64,000 nt of DNA from Neelides folsomi. Taxonomy: Eukaryota > Arthropoda > Collembola > Neelipleona > Neelidae. The first letter of the stretch is position 1, and each line of letters begins with the position of its first letter. The translations under genes were made by a program, and so were the position numbers. The notes beneath the pieces are model-generated. The model was not told the origin of the DNA and ran no database searches. It saw nothing but the letters and a program-made list of their open reading frames with translations. The stretch spans positions 1 through 64,000 of the forward strand of contig JAQGBZ010000190.1 of assembly GCA_034687125.1 (NCBI GenBank), given 5' to 3'. Shown in pieces: positions 35,301 through 46,649 of the stretch.

Positions 35301-38300
35301 TTGATAGGTAAAATTAGAATTTTTAATGATTAATTAACTAACGACTAATTTGAACAATTTGGCTAAAACTTTAAATTACTGATGGTTTTGTTATTGAACG
35401 AATTTTTAGACTTATGCATTTAGTCATCGACGATGCCCACGTGCTACTTAAGACCAAAACCAAACAACTCGTGAAAATCTTTGATTCTTATCGACATCAT
35501 TTTGAGCAGATGGATGGGAATCTTTTTCCTCTTCAAACCATCATATGTTCAAATACTTGGTCGAATGAAATGATTCAAGCTTATCTTGAGCTTGTTGATA
35601 ACCCAGTGCTCGTAATTGGATCTCCATTTCAAGCTCTTCTCTATGCAAATGTCAAAGTTGTTGTCCATCATGTTAAACCTGACGAAAAACTAAAAGCATT
35701 GACTTGTAAGTCTTGATTAACATCTTATTACCTATAATAGTATTAAAATGAATTTAAGAATAAAGTATTCCATTTAACTTTTTAGCATTCTTTAAAAAAG
35801 AAACACACAAGAGGATTGTCATTATTTGCGCAACGGATGATTCTTGTCAAATTGTACGTAAAGAACTTGAAGCAAAACTTGGGACCATTATTCACTTCGT
35901 TGATGATACACGGACATCTGATGATGTTTATGGTATGTTTGATTTTATTTATTTACTAATAAAACATACTAATATTTGATCGTGATCATAAAAGGTAACA
36001 ATTGATTTTTAGATTTAAAGATGCGATGGAGAGATGCTGATCCGGAGGAATCTCTTATCTATGTTCTCACTGATGACAGAATAAGAGAAGTCGAGATTTT
36101 AAACACCACCAAATTGATCCACTATGAGCTTCCTCAACGAAAACTTGACGCTTTTGGATATAGATTTTCGCTCATGTGGAATAATTTTTATGACATTTCC
36201 AAACAACTTTTTCCAGAAGAAATGAACGATCCAGATTCGAAGAATACCACTCGAGTATATTTATACCTACTTAAATATATATTATTAACATTTTTGATTT
36301 TATAAGACTTATTATTATTTTAATAATTGACTCTTAAAAATGATTTCAGCACTTGGTCTCTCATGTTATCCTTACAAATGAGGATGCTGAACTTCATAAA
36401 GTTGTAAAAGCTTTATCTCGAATTTCTGCCAAAATTCCTCCAGAACTACAGTCACAATGCGAAATGGTATTGATTAAACTTTATAGATTTTTTATTAAAA
36501 AAGAATAATGTTTAATGATTAACGAATAAATGATCAATATATTTTTTAGCTATCTGCAAAAGTCATTAAGGATGTTCAAGTTTGTGGAGGAATATTGCAA
36601 TATGGATTCTGTAACAATCAAATTGATCTTGCTCATTGCAAATTGAGACACTTTTTCACAAAAGAAGAAGTTTTTGCTCAAACTGCACTCCCTAGAACAG
36701 GAGAAGTATGTTACATTTTGCTAATTATTTGTGAATAAGGCTGCCCTTATTTCATTGTTTGTATAAAAATAGGTTGAAGTCAACATTTTAGAAATGAAAA
36801 ATCCGGCACATTATATTGGTCAAATTCTTCGGTACAGTCCAATTGTGAGCGGAAAGCGATCCGAATGGACGTCTTACATTAAAATTTTAAAAGAAAGACG
36901 AACTAAGCTTAACGACTATTATTCAGATAAAGAAGACTTGTAAGTATTTTGGATTTTACTATATTGCTTAATTAGTATCAATATCTCAGTTACTCAATAA
37001 CATTTAATATCAAGGTTGTAATAATAAATTTTAAAAATCTTTTTAGGGTTGAAACAAAAAAGCCTGAAATTGGGAAAATTATTGCAACGCTCTTTAAAGA
37101 CGGCGACGGCGACGGCATTGAGAGATTTGTGAGGGGAAGAATTTTGAAAGTGACCCAAAGGACGAGCTTGCAATTCACATTACAAGTTCGTCTATTTCTG
37201 ATTGATGAAGGAGAATGGATGCATTCTTTTGTCGAGAATCTTTTTGATCTCCCTGAAGAATTTGTCGCGTGGCCTCCCATTTGTGTTGACATTTATTTGG
37301 CCGATATGAAGCCATCGGATGATGAGAAGGATTTTAATGACAAAGCGTATCTATTTGCCAAGAGAATCATTATTGAATCAAAAATCTTCGTTGGGAAAGT
37401 AATTTTATTGTCTCATCTTTGAATACTGCTTTTATTAATTGAATCAATATTCTTTTTATTATTACCATTAAATCATATTATTTTGATGTAGATTGTGTTA
37501 TCGATGGGAAATTCAATTTGGCTCAACCCAGTATACGAAATGAAGAAAACTCGTTCGGGAGAAGTTTATAAGAATTTGAGTCTCCGAAATTCGTTTCTCA
37601 CTGACATTGGGAAAATCAAAGGATTGAAATTCGCTGATTTGAACGAGTCTCATATGAGGACACTTTACGCTCTTTGCAAGGATGTTGGATTTGTTTTAAC
37701 CGAATATGATAGTATGGCTCTTATTGAAAAAGGTCAAGAAAAGGCTTAAAGATTCTAATACATATATTTACCATATTTTTATATTAAAATTCAGCTTAGC
37801 ATATTTAATATTTTTCAATGCATAGCATTATTTAAATTCGAGTGCATTATTTAATATTTATATTAAATTATAGAAAAAGAATTACTGAGTGCTTGCTGTG
37901 GATTGAATGAGAGGAAATATTGGGCTTACATGAGTTTATCTTCTGTGGAAGATCCAGTAATGATTGAAGCTTACGCCTCATTTGTTGTCGACCCTCATTG
38001 CATCTTTGTCCAATTGTCAAAATTCTATGATTTAGTTCAAAATCTCGATAAAGAAATTCAAAAGCATGTGGATGAAACAATTGAAGAGTTTCCAAATTAC
38101 GCGAGTTCGTTTTTGACATTTTATTCTGAAGGTGTTGTTGTTGCCGCAAAAGCGGATTCTCCTGAAGAACAGTAAAGTTTCTTTTAAAATCATAGAACGC
38201 TAAATATTAAATATCGTTAGAATATTTGTGAATGTAATTCCTATTTATTTGATCTTCAGATGGTGTCGAGCAATTGTTACAAATATTAAGGCACCGTTTG

Positions 38301-39954
38301 ACGAGCTTCCGAAATTTCAAGTTTTTTATGTCGACTATGGCGGATATCGGGAGTTGACTTCTGACGGCTTATTTCCACTTCCGAGAACATTTTTGTATAA
38401 ACTTCCATTTCAAGCTATTCGTATTCGACTTAATCATCTTTCATTGAACGAAGGCGAAGAAGAATGGAGTGAAGAAACTTTCGATTATATTTTCGATACT
38501 ATCATGCCACAAGGAATGTCAAAATGCCTTTTTATTGTGGTATGAGATTCAATACTATCATTGTATTACTTGTAATTATTAACTAACTTACTTTTGTATC
38601 AAATTATGTTAATATTTATTCAATTCTATTTATTTAGGTGAACAAAAGGACGGAACGATCTTTGAGAGATGAAATGAGCTATGAGGAAAATTGTTATGAT
38701 GCTTTCGTTTTCCTAAATACATATGAGCTTGGAGTGAAATTGAACGAGGATGGAATGGCCCATTTGGAACCTCCGCTAAAAAATACAATCAAATATGTTC
38801 AGACTATATTAACGAGAAGACTCAATGAAAGTGTAATGCCACTTATTCAACCTGATGATGACGATGATACGGAGAATGATGCTGAGAATGCGTTGCCCAT
38901 TCAAGCTGGTGAACGAAATGAAGGAGAGATTTTCTTTGATGATGAGGATTTGATTGTTAATTTTACTGACGAAGAAATGATACATTTCTTGGGACTCACT
39001 AAGAAGAATGGAACAAAAATTAAGAGTATTCCTCATCTGATTGAGGATTTAATTCCTAATGAAGGTGCTTCGAATGAAGTTCCTACTTCAAGTGAAGCAA
39101 AACCATGTAAGTATAATTTCAATATTAATCAATTAAATAATTTCTTCTTCCTACAATAGAACAAGCAATAACAACATTATTAAACTAATTTAACTATGAT
39201 ATGTATACAATATAATGTTTGTAAAATACATAATTTGGATTATTTTTTAGGTTGCTCAAAAAGTTTGGTTGATCGTAAAAGCGATGAAGATAAACTTGAG
39301 GAAGCAAGGAAAAGATGGATGATAAAGAAGGCTGAAGAATTGATCTCAGAAGATGGTTTGAAAAAGGCCAATGTTTATTGGAGTCAGAATAAACAGAATA
39401 TATTTCTCAGAGTTGATATCCCTGATGTGAAAGAAACAAAAGTCGAATATGAAATTGAACCGCAGAGTTTGAAGATTCTCATTTTGAATCCTCCCGGATA
39501 TGGATTTCACATAAAGGACTTCTTCGGCAAACTTGATTTTTCCATTCCTCCGATAGAAAAGAAATTGGGTTCTTCTTATACAATCATCTTGAAGAAAAAC
39601 ATTTATGATGTGGTTTGGGATAATTTGCAAGAAGAGAAACCGAAGCTTCGTTGGATTAAGCGAGAATTTGAAAGCATTGAATCTGATAAAGTCCGTTATA
39701 CAAAGGTAAATGAAGATTCTTCGGATTCTAATGACGACACGCCTGAATTTTTGAATTTCGTTGGAAGGAGTAAAGTGAAGAGATCTGGCAGACTTCTCAA
39801 ACCGACCGAAATAAACATGGGGCAACTTAATGAGACTGATGACGATGACAATACTGACGACGAGCTTGAGATTGAAACATTTGAACGAGCGAATGAGGAT
39901 GAATACGATTTACAAGGACATATCGATAAATTAGTTGTTGAAGACAGTGATTAA
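32389..39954 (+). CDS. TDRD12/Yb-type Tudor-helicase piRNA factor (1936 aa)
   Basis: Inferred role: germline or gonadal RNA helicase-like scaffold in piRNA production, in cytoplasmic granules. Nineteen exons join in phase (5811 nt). Order: N-terminal Tudor (about residues 1-170, with VFLYDYGIFE), a Glu/Ser/Asp-rich insert (about 255-600), a DEAD-type helicase core (about 637-1010: TTPDLL, VIDDAH, CSNTWS), a CCCH zinc finger (C-x8-C-x8-C-x3-H, near 36585-36655), a Tudor (about 1156-1350), an extended Tudor (about 1354-1550, FQVFYVDYGGYREL), an acidic stretch and a C-terminal CS/p23-like domain (about 1735-1830, VYWSQNKQNIFLRVDIPDV). This is the TDRD12/BoYb/SoYb layout. Motif I reads SGNNHKAGGTLSY rather than AxTGxGKT, so ATP hydrolysis is doubtful. 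The start is the first ATG of the in-phase first exon; an untranslated exon upstream is possible. Confidence 0.88.
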
Positions 39955-40542
39955 TTTAATTTAAATTAATGACATGTTTCTATGTAGTTAGCTGTTTATT
40001 TTAATTATATAATTCGACATTTTATTTAATTTCTCATTACTTTTTTAATATTTAATTTGTTTCTCCATACTAAAAATAATTTGTTAAACGTACATTACAT
40101 CATAAATCATAACTTATAATAAATTTAAATGTGCTTTCTATAATATGAACACTAACCTTTATTTTCTTTAATACAATTTAGCAAAATTGCAAATCTTTAA
40201 CTTTATGAAACTCAAATAACTAAATATTTAATATTTGACCTTTCTCTTACTTATGTTTAGTTTTATATTTTGTATCAACGATGTCAATTTTCAGATTTGT
40301 TAGCTTTAAGATGATAAACTTAAAATTCAAAACTGTAAGGACTGGTATCAATTAATGTTTAACCAACTTTACATTCAGAATAAAGAACATTCTTCGAAAT
40401 TATTTTCCTAATCGTGATTTATCTTCAAAATAATAATACAAATGCTAGCAATAAATCCGATTGTTAACGAGGCTAATGACGAGAGAAAAAAATAATACTC
40501 AAGTATAATAAGACAATCATTATTTCAAATTAAATAAAAAAT
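39955..40542. other. convergent 3' intergenic region
   Basis: AT-rich, between the 3' ends of the Tudor gene and PWP1. Nothing coding seen. Confidence 0.5.
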
Positions 40543-43335
40543 TTATTTATCTTTTTTCTTGTTCTTTTTCTTTTTTCCAATTGCTTTGAGCAAGGGAACT
40601 TCTGTTGCCTTCTTTTTCTCTGTGATTCTTCCTCCATTTCCCATTGAACTTCTCGATTGTGAAGACGTGGATGGTTGTGGTTCTCCGTCCATTTCAACAT
40701 TATTTTCCATGTCGATATCTCTCACATCTTCGAACTTTCGATCGCGGAATTTTTCAACCACTGTATAATTTATCTCATTAATTTTAGGTATAATTTAAAA
40801 TAATTACCTACAATAAGTTCAAAAATATTATTCTTACCAGCTTCACATTCACGAGCATCCCACAAATACATCCTGTTATCTGGCTTATTCCCTTTAATAG
40901 AATTAGATAATCATGTGAAAGATACATAAAGGTAATTTTAGAATTTAATGTAGTATTATATAATTTCTTATTTCTTAATTAGTAATTATTTTGTTCATAC
41001 CACCAGCACAAAAAACATAAGGAACATCTGGACAAGATTCAAGTGAATATATTTTCCCAATCTCCATATATTTCTCAGTTACAAGTTGAGGAGAGTTGTC
41101 TTTAATGTCCCAAACTTTGACAATTTCGTCAGTTGACCCTGTGACGAGAAGATCTCTACAGTGGGAGCTGAGGCAAAGTCCAGTGACTGATTCTTCAGCA
41201 ACTTGAATATCCCAAAGGCTCTTGCAATTTCTTGTATCAACACAATGGAGCATTCCTTTCTCCGTTGAAGCCTATTTAAATAAAAAGGTTTATTAAATAA
41301 TATGAAAGTTTCTATATGATAATAAAAGTTATATTTGAGTGAAAAATTACAAAAAAAGAAAATGGGTCAAAATGATTCCAAAGAACTCTTTCAATTTCTC
41401 CATCAAATGCCCATGTTTTTAACAACGATGGACTTCTGCAGTCAAAGAGTCGGACTTTTCTATAAATGAGATTTAGAAAGACCATTAACAAAGATTTTCT
41501 AACGATAAAAGATCAAGTAAAAGCAAATAATTAAAATATTAACCCGTCACAAGCTCCTGTGAGTAAATTCTGTGTTTCCCATTTATGAAATTTAATCGTT
41601 TGCACTTTTTCTTCAAATTGGGTCAACCGATGAAGATTCTCCTTTGTCTCAAGGTCCCATAAAATAACCGTACGATCGGCGGATCCACTTGCCAAAACAC
41701 TTCTGTTCATTGGGTTCCAAGATAGTGCCATAACAGCATCTCGATGTCGTTGGCTTTTCTTTTTCTTTTCCCCAAGTCGTCCGGCCGGCTCAAGTGAACC
41801 GATGACATTCAAGTCCCAAATGTCAATTTCCGGATTCATACCACCAACAGCTGCAAAATGACCTTCGTGTCCTCCACGAGGATCAAAGTTGAGCCATTCA
41901 ATTGAAACGGGATAGCTTGGAAGAAAGATATCATGGAGAATGAAGAGTTCTGCGTTGTCGTGATTGAATACTAAAATAAAAATTAGAAAATAGAGGAAAC
42001 AATATAAGGATAATGGAATTGGATAATTAAAGCTTTTATAATTGTAATATTTGTAATAAATAAATACCGTAAACTTCAAGCATGCAGACATCCTCTTCAA
42101 CGTGTCCAACAAGAATGAGGTTGTCGGTAGGTTTGACGGTAAATTCGTCTTCTTCTGCATCAGAATCTTCACTGTCACTCTCTTTGGGATTGTCGAGAAT
42201 GAGCTGTTCGATATTAGAATTCGGCATAGTTTCAACGGGCTCGTCGTCATATTCGTCCATATTGTATAGTTCGTCAATTATATCATTCTCAATATTGTCA
42301 TCATTACTCTCCAAATCACTTCCTGCTGGAGGCTTAGAAGTAAATTCTTTTTTCTCGGTTTTTGGACGACTCTCATATTCAGCTCTTAAATAAAATATTG
42401 TTAATTTGATTTGTTGTCATTTGTGTTAAATATGATAGATTAAAAATATTGCAAAATTCGCTTACTCCTTTAGTTTCAATTCTTTAATGATCTCCTGCAA
42501 TTCTTCTTTTGTATGTTTTATCTGAAAAAAATAAAGATTAAAATTAGAGATGGACCGAATACGAATAATATTCGCTATTCGTACGAATACCGAATAAGAA
42601 TAATTCGGTTTGGTTTGGTTCGCTAGGATTCTTACTATTCGGCGAATATTCGGAAAATATTCGGTTGAACCGAAATAAGTAAAATGCAAAAGAATTATAA
42701 ATTTTAAACATTCAAAAACAATGAAATTAATTAATAAAAATTTAATCAATCAAATAAAACATAGTATTTAATAATGTAATGAGTTTGTGACATATTATTT
42801 ATGTACAGAATGTACAGTATTTATAGGATATGTAATTGGATATCGTAGACTATTCATTTTCCATCACGAATGAAGTATTTGTCCTTTTCCAATAATAGTA
42901 CTTTATTTTCCAATAAAAAATGTTAGAATTAAAAATGTTAAGTAGTACTTTAACTGCTTTAAAATTGAATTATTTAGCCAATTATTCGCCGAATAATAAC
43001 CGAATAATTCGCCCAATAGTAAGCGAATAATTCGGCGAATTATTCGGCGCTATTCGGTTCGGTAGGACACCTTAGCTATTTGGTATTCGCCGAATAGTTG
43101 AAATTCACTATTCGGTCCATCTCTAATTAAAATGAATAAATATCTTACTAAATATTTAGTATTAATGTTAAATTAAACTCGATGTTAAGAATAAGGATGA
43201 TAATTGTTGTGCATTTCAAGCAAAAATTGAATTTTACGTGAATGAAGAAGATATGAAGAATGTTACCTTTTCTGGTTTCTTTTCTTGTCCACGTTGAACC
43301 CATGTTAAACATGGAATAAAATCAATCTTCTCCAT
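40543..43335 (-). CDS. PWP1: PWP1 WD40 protein (ribosome biogenesis/chromatin)
   Basis: A nucleolar WD-repeat protein linked to rDNA transcription and ribosome assembly. It starts at 43335 (MEKIDFIPCLTWVQRGQEKKPEK), matching the short conserved PWP1 N-terminus. Intron 1 holds a transposon. The second exon (42521-42467) gives KHTKEELQEIIKELK and the third an acidic stretch (ESDSEDSDAEEDEF) with NLILVGHVEEDVCMLEVYV. WD repeats follow: YPVSIEWLNFDP...FAAVGGMNPEIDIWDLNV, RDAVMALSWNPMNRSVLASGSADRTVILWDL, the KVRLFDCRSP exon, GLCLSSHCRDLLVTGSTDEIVKVWDI and NRMYLWDAREC. The tail is basic (KKKKNKKKDK), a nuclear or nucleolar signal. About 500 aa, matching the family. Confidence 0.9.
42545..43125. mobile_element. 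581-bp hAT-type miniature element in PWP1 intron 1
   Basis: The ends are TAGAGATGGACCGAATA on the left and its reverse complement on the right. A perfect 8-bp duplication ATTAAAAT flanks both sides (42537-42544 and 43126-43133), diagnostic of hAT-superfamily insertion. The interior is filled with variants of CGAATAATTCGG, and it has no transposase. The TSD and both ends are intact, which suggests a fairly recent insertion. Confidence 0.88.
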
Positions 43336-44011
43336 ATTGAATATTATAAAGATATATAAATTAATTTGGAATGTGGTCTTAATCTCAAACAATAATTATA
43401 ATACCTATTGTTTGTAACGATCAATCATAAATTCATCAATGATCAAATCAAAGGTAAATGAAATTGAGATTGAAATCGCAAATGCATGGATCAAAATAAA
43501 CTTAAAATATAAACTCATGTGCGAATTTTTGATTTTGTCTCCCTCTGAGAGCACTTTTTAGCTGCCTATGATATGAATGTATAAGATGTGAATGGAAGAA
43601 TTCAATTTCCAACATCCATAATATGGATTAATATTATTAAATTAAACTATTCATTTAAGCTTTGTGTAATAAGTACAGGTATGATTGTTTTAATCAATGC
43701 AATATGCATCAATTCATCCAAATGAATATTTATTATAAAGAAATTAAAAGTATTCCAATATAACTTATTGCTAAAATAAAAGGCTTACAATAAATACCAT
43801 ATTTCATTTTAGCTGCTACTTACTTAATCAATAACTTAAATCCTTAAAACTTGAACTGTATTAAATTGTAAATTAGTAATAGAGAGATACAACACAACTG
43901 GATGCAATATTTAATGTGTAAAAAATAGCAATTTGTGTCTCTGAACTTATATAAAACTATGCAATATGTATAATGTCCAATCCAAAATAATTATCAGTTA
44001 CAGGACTTAAA
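43336..44011. other. intergenic, AT-rich
   Basis: 5' flank of PWP1 and 3' flank of the POT1-like gene; nothing else seen. Confidence 0.5.
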
Positions 44012-45001
44012 TTAATTTTCATCAATGTCAATTCGAACATTTGAGGGTCCATAAAATCCTTCCATATTAAAAGTTTCATCGCCTGCCGTAGCAAATTCTC
44101 TCAAATTATTTCCATCATCGTGATACTCAATTTCAATTTCCATTTGATCTTCGTCTTCTTCTTGAGCCAATGGCACATTCTCACATGAGAAGAAATTATT
44201 AATTTGGCTTTCATTGTCCTTTGCCGAATGAAAAGATTGTTGTGAAAACGTGGATTTTTGTTCTGATTCGACATCATCATCATGGACGATCGAAGATCTT
44301 CGACTTTCAAGTTCAGATTCATGATCTGATGCATCTTGTCGAGGGGAATAAAATTCAAGATCTGTTTCAGCCGAATTCCCTTCAATTGGACCTTCTTTTA
44401 TTTCTCCATGTTCAGAGATATTTCCTTCGGGTTCGGTGTCGGATTGTGAATGTGTTTCAATTGGATCTTCGTTCGTTTCTTCGTGTTCTGAGAGATTCCC
44501 TTCAGGTTCGTCGTCTGAATTTGATTCAACCTGATCTTCATTCATTTCATCATGGTCAGAACAATTTCTTTCAATTTCGTCGTTAGCTTGCTTGAGTTCT
44601 GGAGATTTAATGTTGGCTTTAAGTTCAGTTTTAGCTCCGACGACATCGCTGTCAGTATTTTCTACTTCATCTTCTTGCTCTGAAATTTCGTAAGATTGGT
44701 TATGCTCAGATTCAGAATCTAAATATTCAACGTGTTCAGAATTATTTGGAGCAATTTCTTGTTCTTTCGGTATTTCAAGGTTTTCCGAAGTGCTATCTTC
44801 AGATAGCGTTTCAATCTGTGAGTCCGAAATTGTTGAAATTTCACTTTCACTCTCATTTTGTTCTTCGGCAATTTGTTCAACTCTAGTTTTTCTTAAAATT
44901 AAATCCCAGATGGTTTTGATTTTCTCCACGTCTGAAAGTTCTAAAAAATAAAAAATTAACAATTAATCGATTGATCTAACCAATATTGAACTCATTTTAT
45001 A

Positions 45002-45057
<56 letters not shown>

Positions 45058-45855
45058 TTAACATGTGTAAGTATAATTGAACCTTCTGAAATGTTTTTTG
45101 CAATAGTTTGATAACAAATCTTTCCATTATTCAACACTTTCATAAGAGTGTAATTGTGATGGCTCGCAATACTTAAAACCATATCGCTGTTACTTCGATT
45201 TTTTGATTCCATTTGGGCCTGTAATTACAAAATATAATAATCCTACTTGTAGTTATATAGAGTACTTATGCATTGTATTTATGGATAGTAAGGTACCTGT
45301 AGTAAATATTAATAATGATTATTTAAAATTATTATTAGCTAATGTAAGTACATATTTATGTATCTATATTAACCGTTGCTCTGTGGATTCTAATAATCTG
45401 TCCGGGATATGGCTTTGGTCCAAGGAATTTTCCAGCACTTTCCCCTCTCACATCATGGATCCGAAGAAGAATGTTTTCCATTGTATCATCAGCCACAAGC
45501 AATTTGTAAGAATTGGGATAGTCAGGCTATTTAAAATAGAAATGTCAAATAGAAATGTTATTTTTCAGGAATATTTTAATATTAAAAATGATTAATACAA
45601 TAAATGATTAATATAATTAATTAAAAAGCGAACTTCTAAAACTTCAGCGACTGCGAGGTATGCGAAACAGTCAGTGGGTATTGTAATCACGTCTCTAAGA
45701 AATCCATCTTTAATACGCGCATTGTCGGTACATTCTTGAAAAATATCGAGTAATTTTCGATATTGATAGGGACGGCTTTTTCTTGTTCTCGGTCTAGAAG
45801 AAGGCCGTGGCCGTGATTCTTCTTCACTTTCTGACGAAGAATATCGGCTAGGCAT
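44012..45855 (-). CDS. POT1-like telomere-binding OB-fold protein with acidic tail (479 aa)
   Basis: Four exons (45855-45634, 45526-45374, 45218-45083, 44940-44012) join in phase to 1440 nt. After a Ser/Arg-rich start (MPSRYSSSESEEESRPRPS), residues about 40-190 look like the Telo_bind OB fold of POT1/TEBP-alpha. They include YKLLVADDTMENILLRIHD, then GQIIRIHRATAQ (compare G-D-I-x-R-x-H-R in POT1), and end in SEELSDVEKIKTIWDLI, like the TxED...LRxW end of POT1 OB1. The rest is Glu/Ser/Asp-rich with SEHEETNEDPIE-type repeats. I see no second OB fold and no TPP1-binding domain. The donor after residue 74 (GTTCGC) is weak. The remnant exon at 46180-46260 could be untranslated. The telomere role is inferred from the motif pattern. 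Confidence 0.55.
45001..45055. repeat. (AT)n microsatellite
   Basis: About 52 bp of nearly perfect AT, inside the third intron of the POT1-like gene. Confidence 0.95.
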
Positions 45856-46649
45856 CGTCACGTCTTGACTCTTCAACTTGTCGAGATCCTTAAAGTAATG
45901 ATCAATTAAAAGGCATTACTCAATTTTGTACGTTAATTATAAGGAAATAAAATTTTATAAGTAATTAACCTGTAAATTATGAAAAAAAAGTTATAAAAGA
46001 GTTAAGAAAAGACAAGACATGCCAATTGCATGCCATATCACAACTTGGTAACTTTTAAGTTTTTGGTAAATTATAAAATTATTTATTGCTGACAATTATA
46101 TCCCGTACGTAAGTCCAGCCAGTAAATACATATTATCTAGGTAATTAAAAATACATTAAAATTAGAACAGAATAATTCGTTTCCTTACTTCTTGACGTTC
46201 TTGGTTGCTTTTCCTTGCTTTGTATGTGTGGAATATAAAGGAGTCTCAGAAATGAAAAGTCGCTAAAACCGTTAGATTATAATTACAAAAATGTGTTTTT
46301 ATTTCTTAATGACATTAAGATTGACTGTTGTATTAAGACTTCGGATCGGTCAGGCCAGAGAGTCGGTCGTCGGTCAGTGTCAAGTGTCAGTTCGGATTTC
46401 TGACTTTAGTTGTTGAAGACATTGGAGTTACGATTATGAATAATCGCAGCATATAACGTTGATCAAATTCACCTAGGATATGAAAATGAACTTTCTCACA
46501 ACATTCAAAACATTTTGCTTTCACTTTATTTTTCTAAATTTTTCTAGTGTTGGTAATTAATTTATTTACCTGTTTGTTTAGTGGGATGTTTTTTAAGCTC
46601 ATAGTCACAGTTTCACCTTGACTCAATTTCACAAGTTGGATGGTGAAAA
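45856..46649. promoter_or_regulatory. shared upstream region of two divergent genes
   Basis: The POT1-like gene (start 45855, minus) and the 883-residue gene (start 46650, plus) are head to head. A possible untranslated minus-strand exon ends near 46188 with a GTAAGG donor. A patch near 46330-46440 repeats GTCGGTC/GGTCAG motifs (TCGGATCGGTCAGGCCAGAG). I infer a bidirectional promoter from gene order; no TATA box or initiator was established. Confidence 0.3.

Noticed and set aside
37495..37749. Apparent stop codons at the ends of many Tudor/helicase open frames, suggesting a broken gene
   Set aside because: Each stop lies in an intron. GT-AG joins restore one 5811-nt frame without a single phase error.
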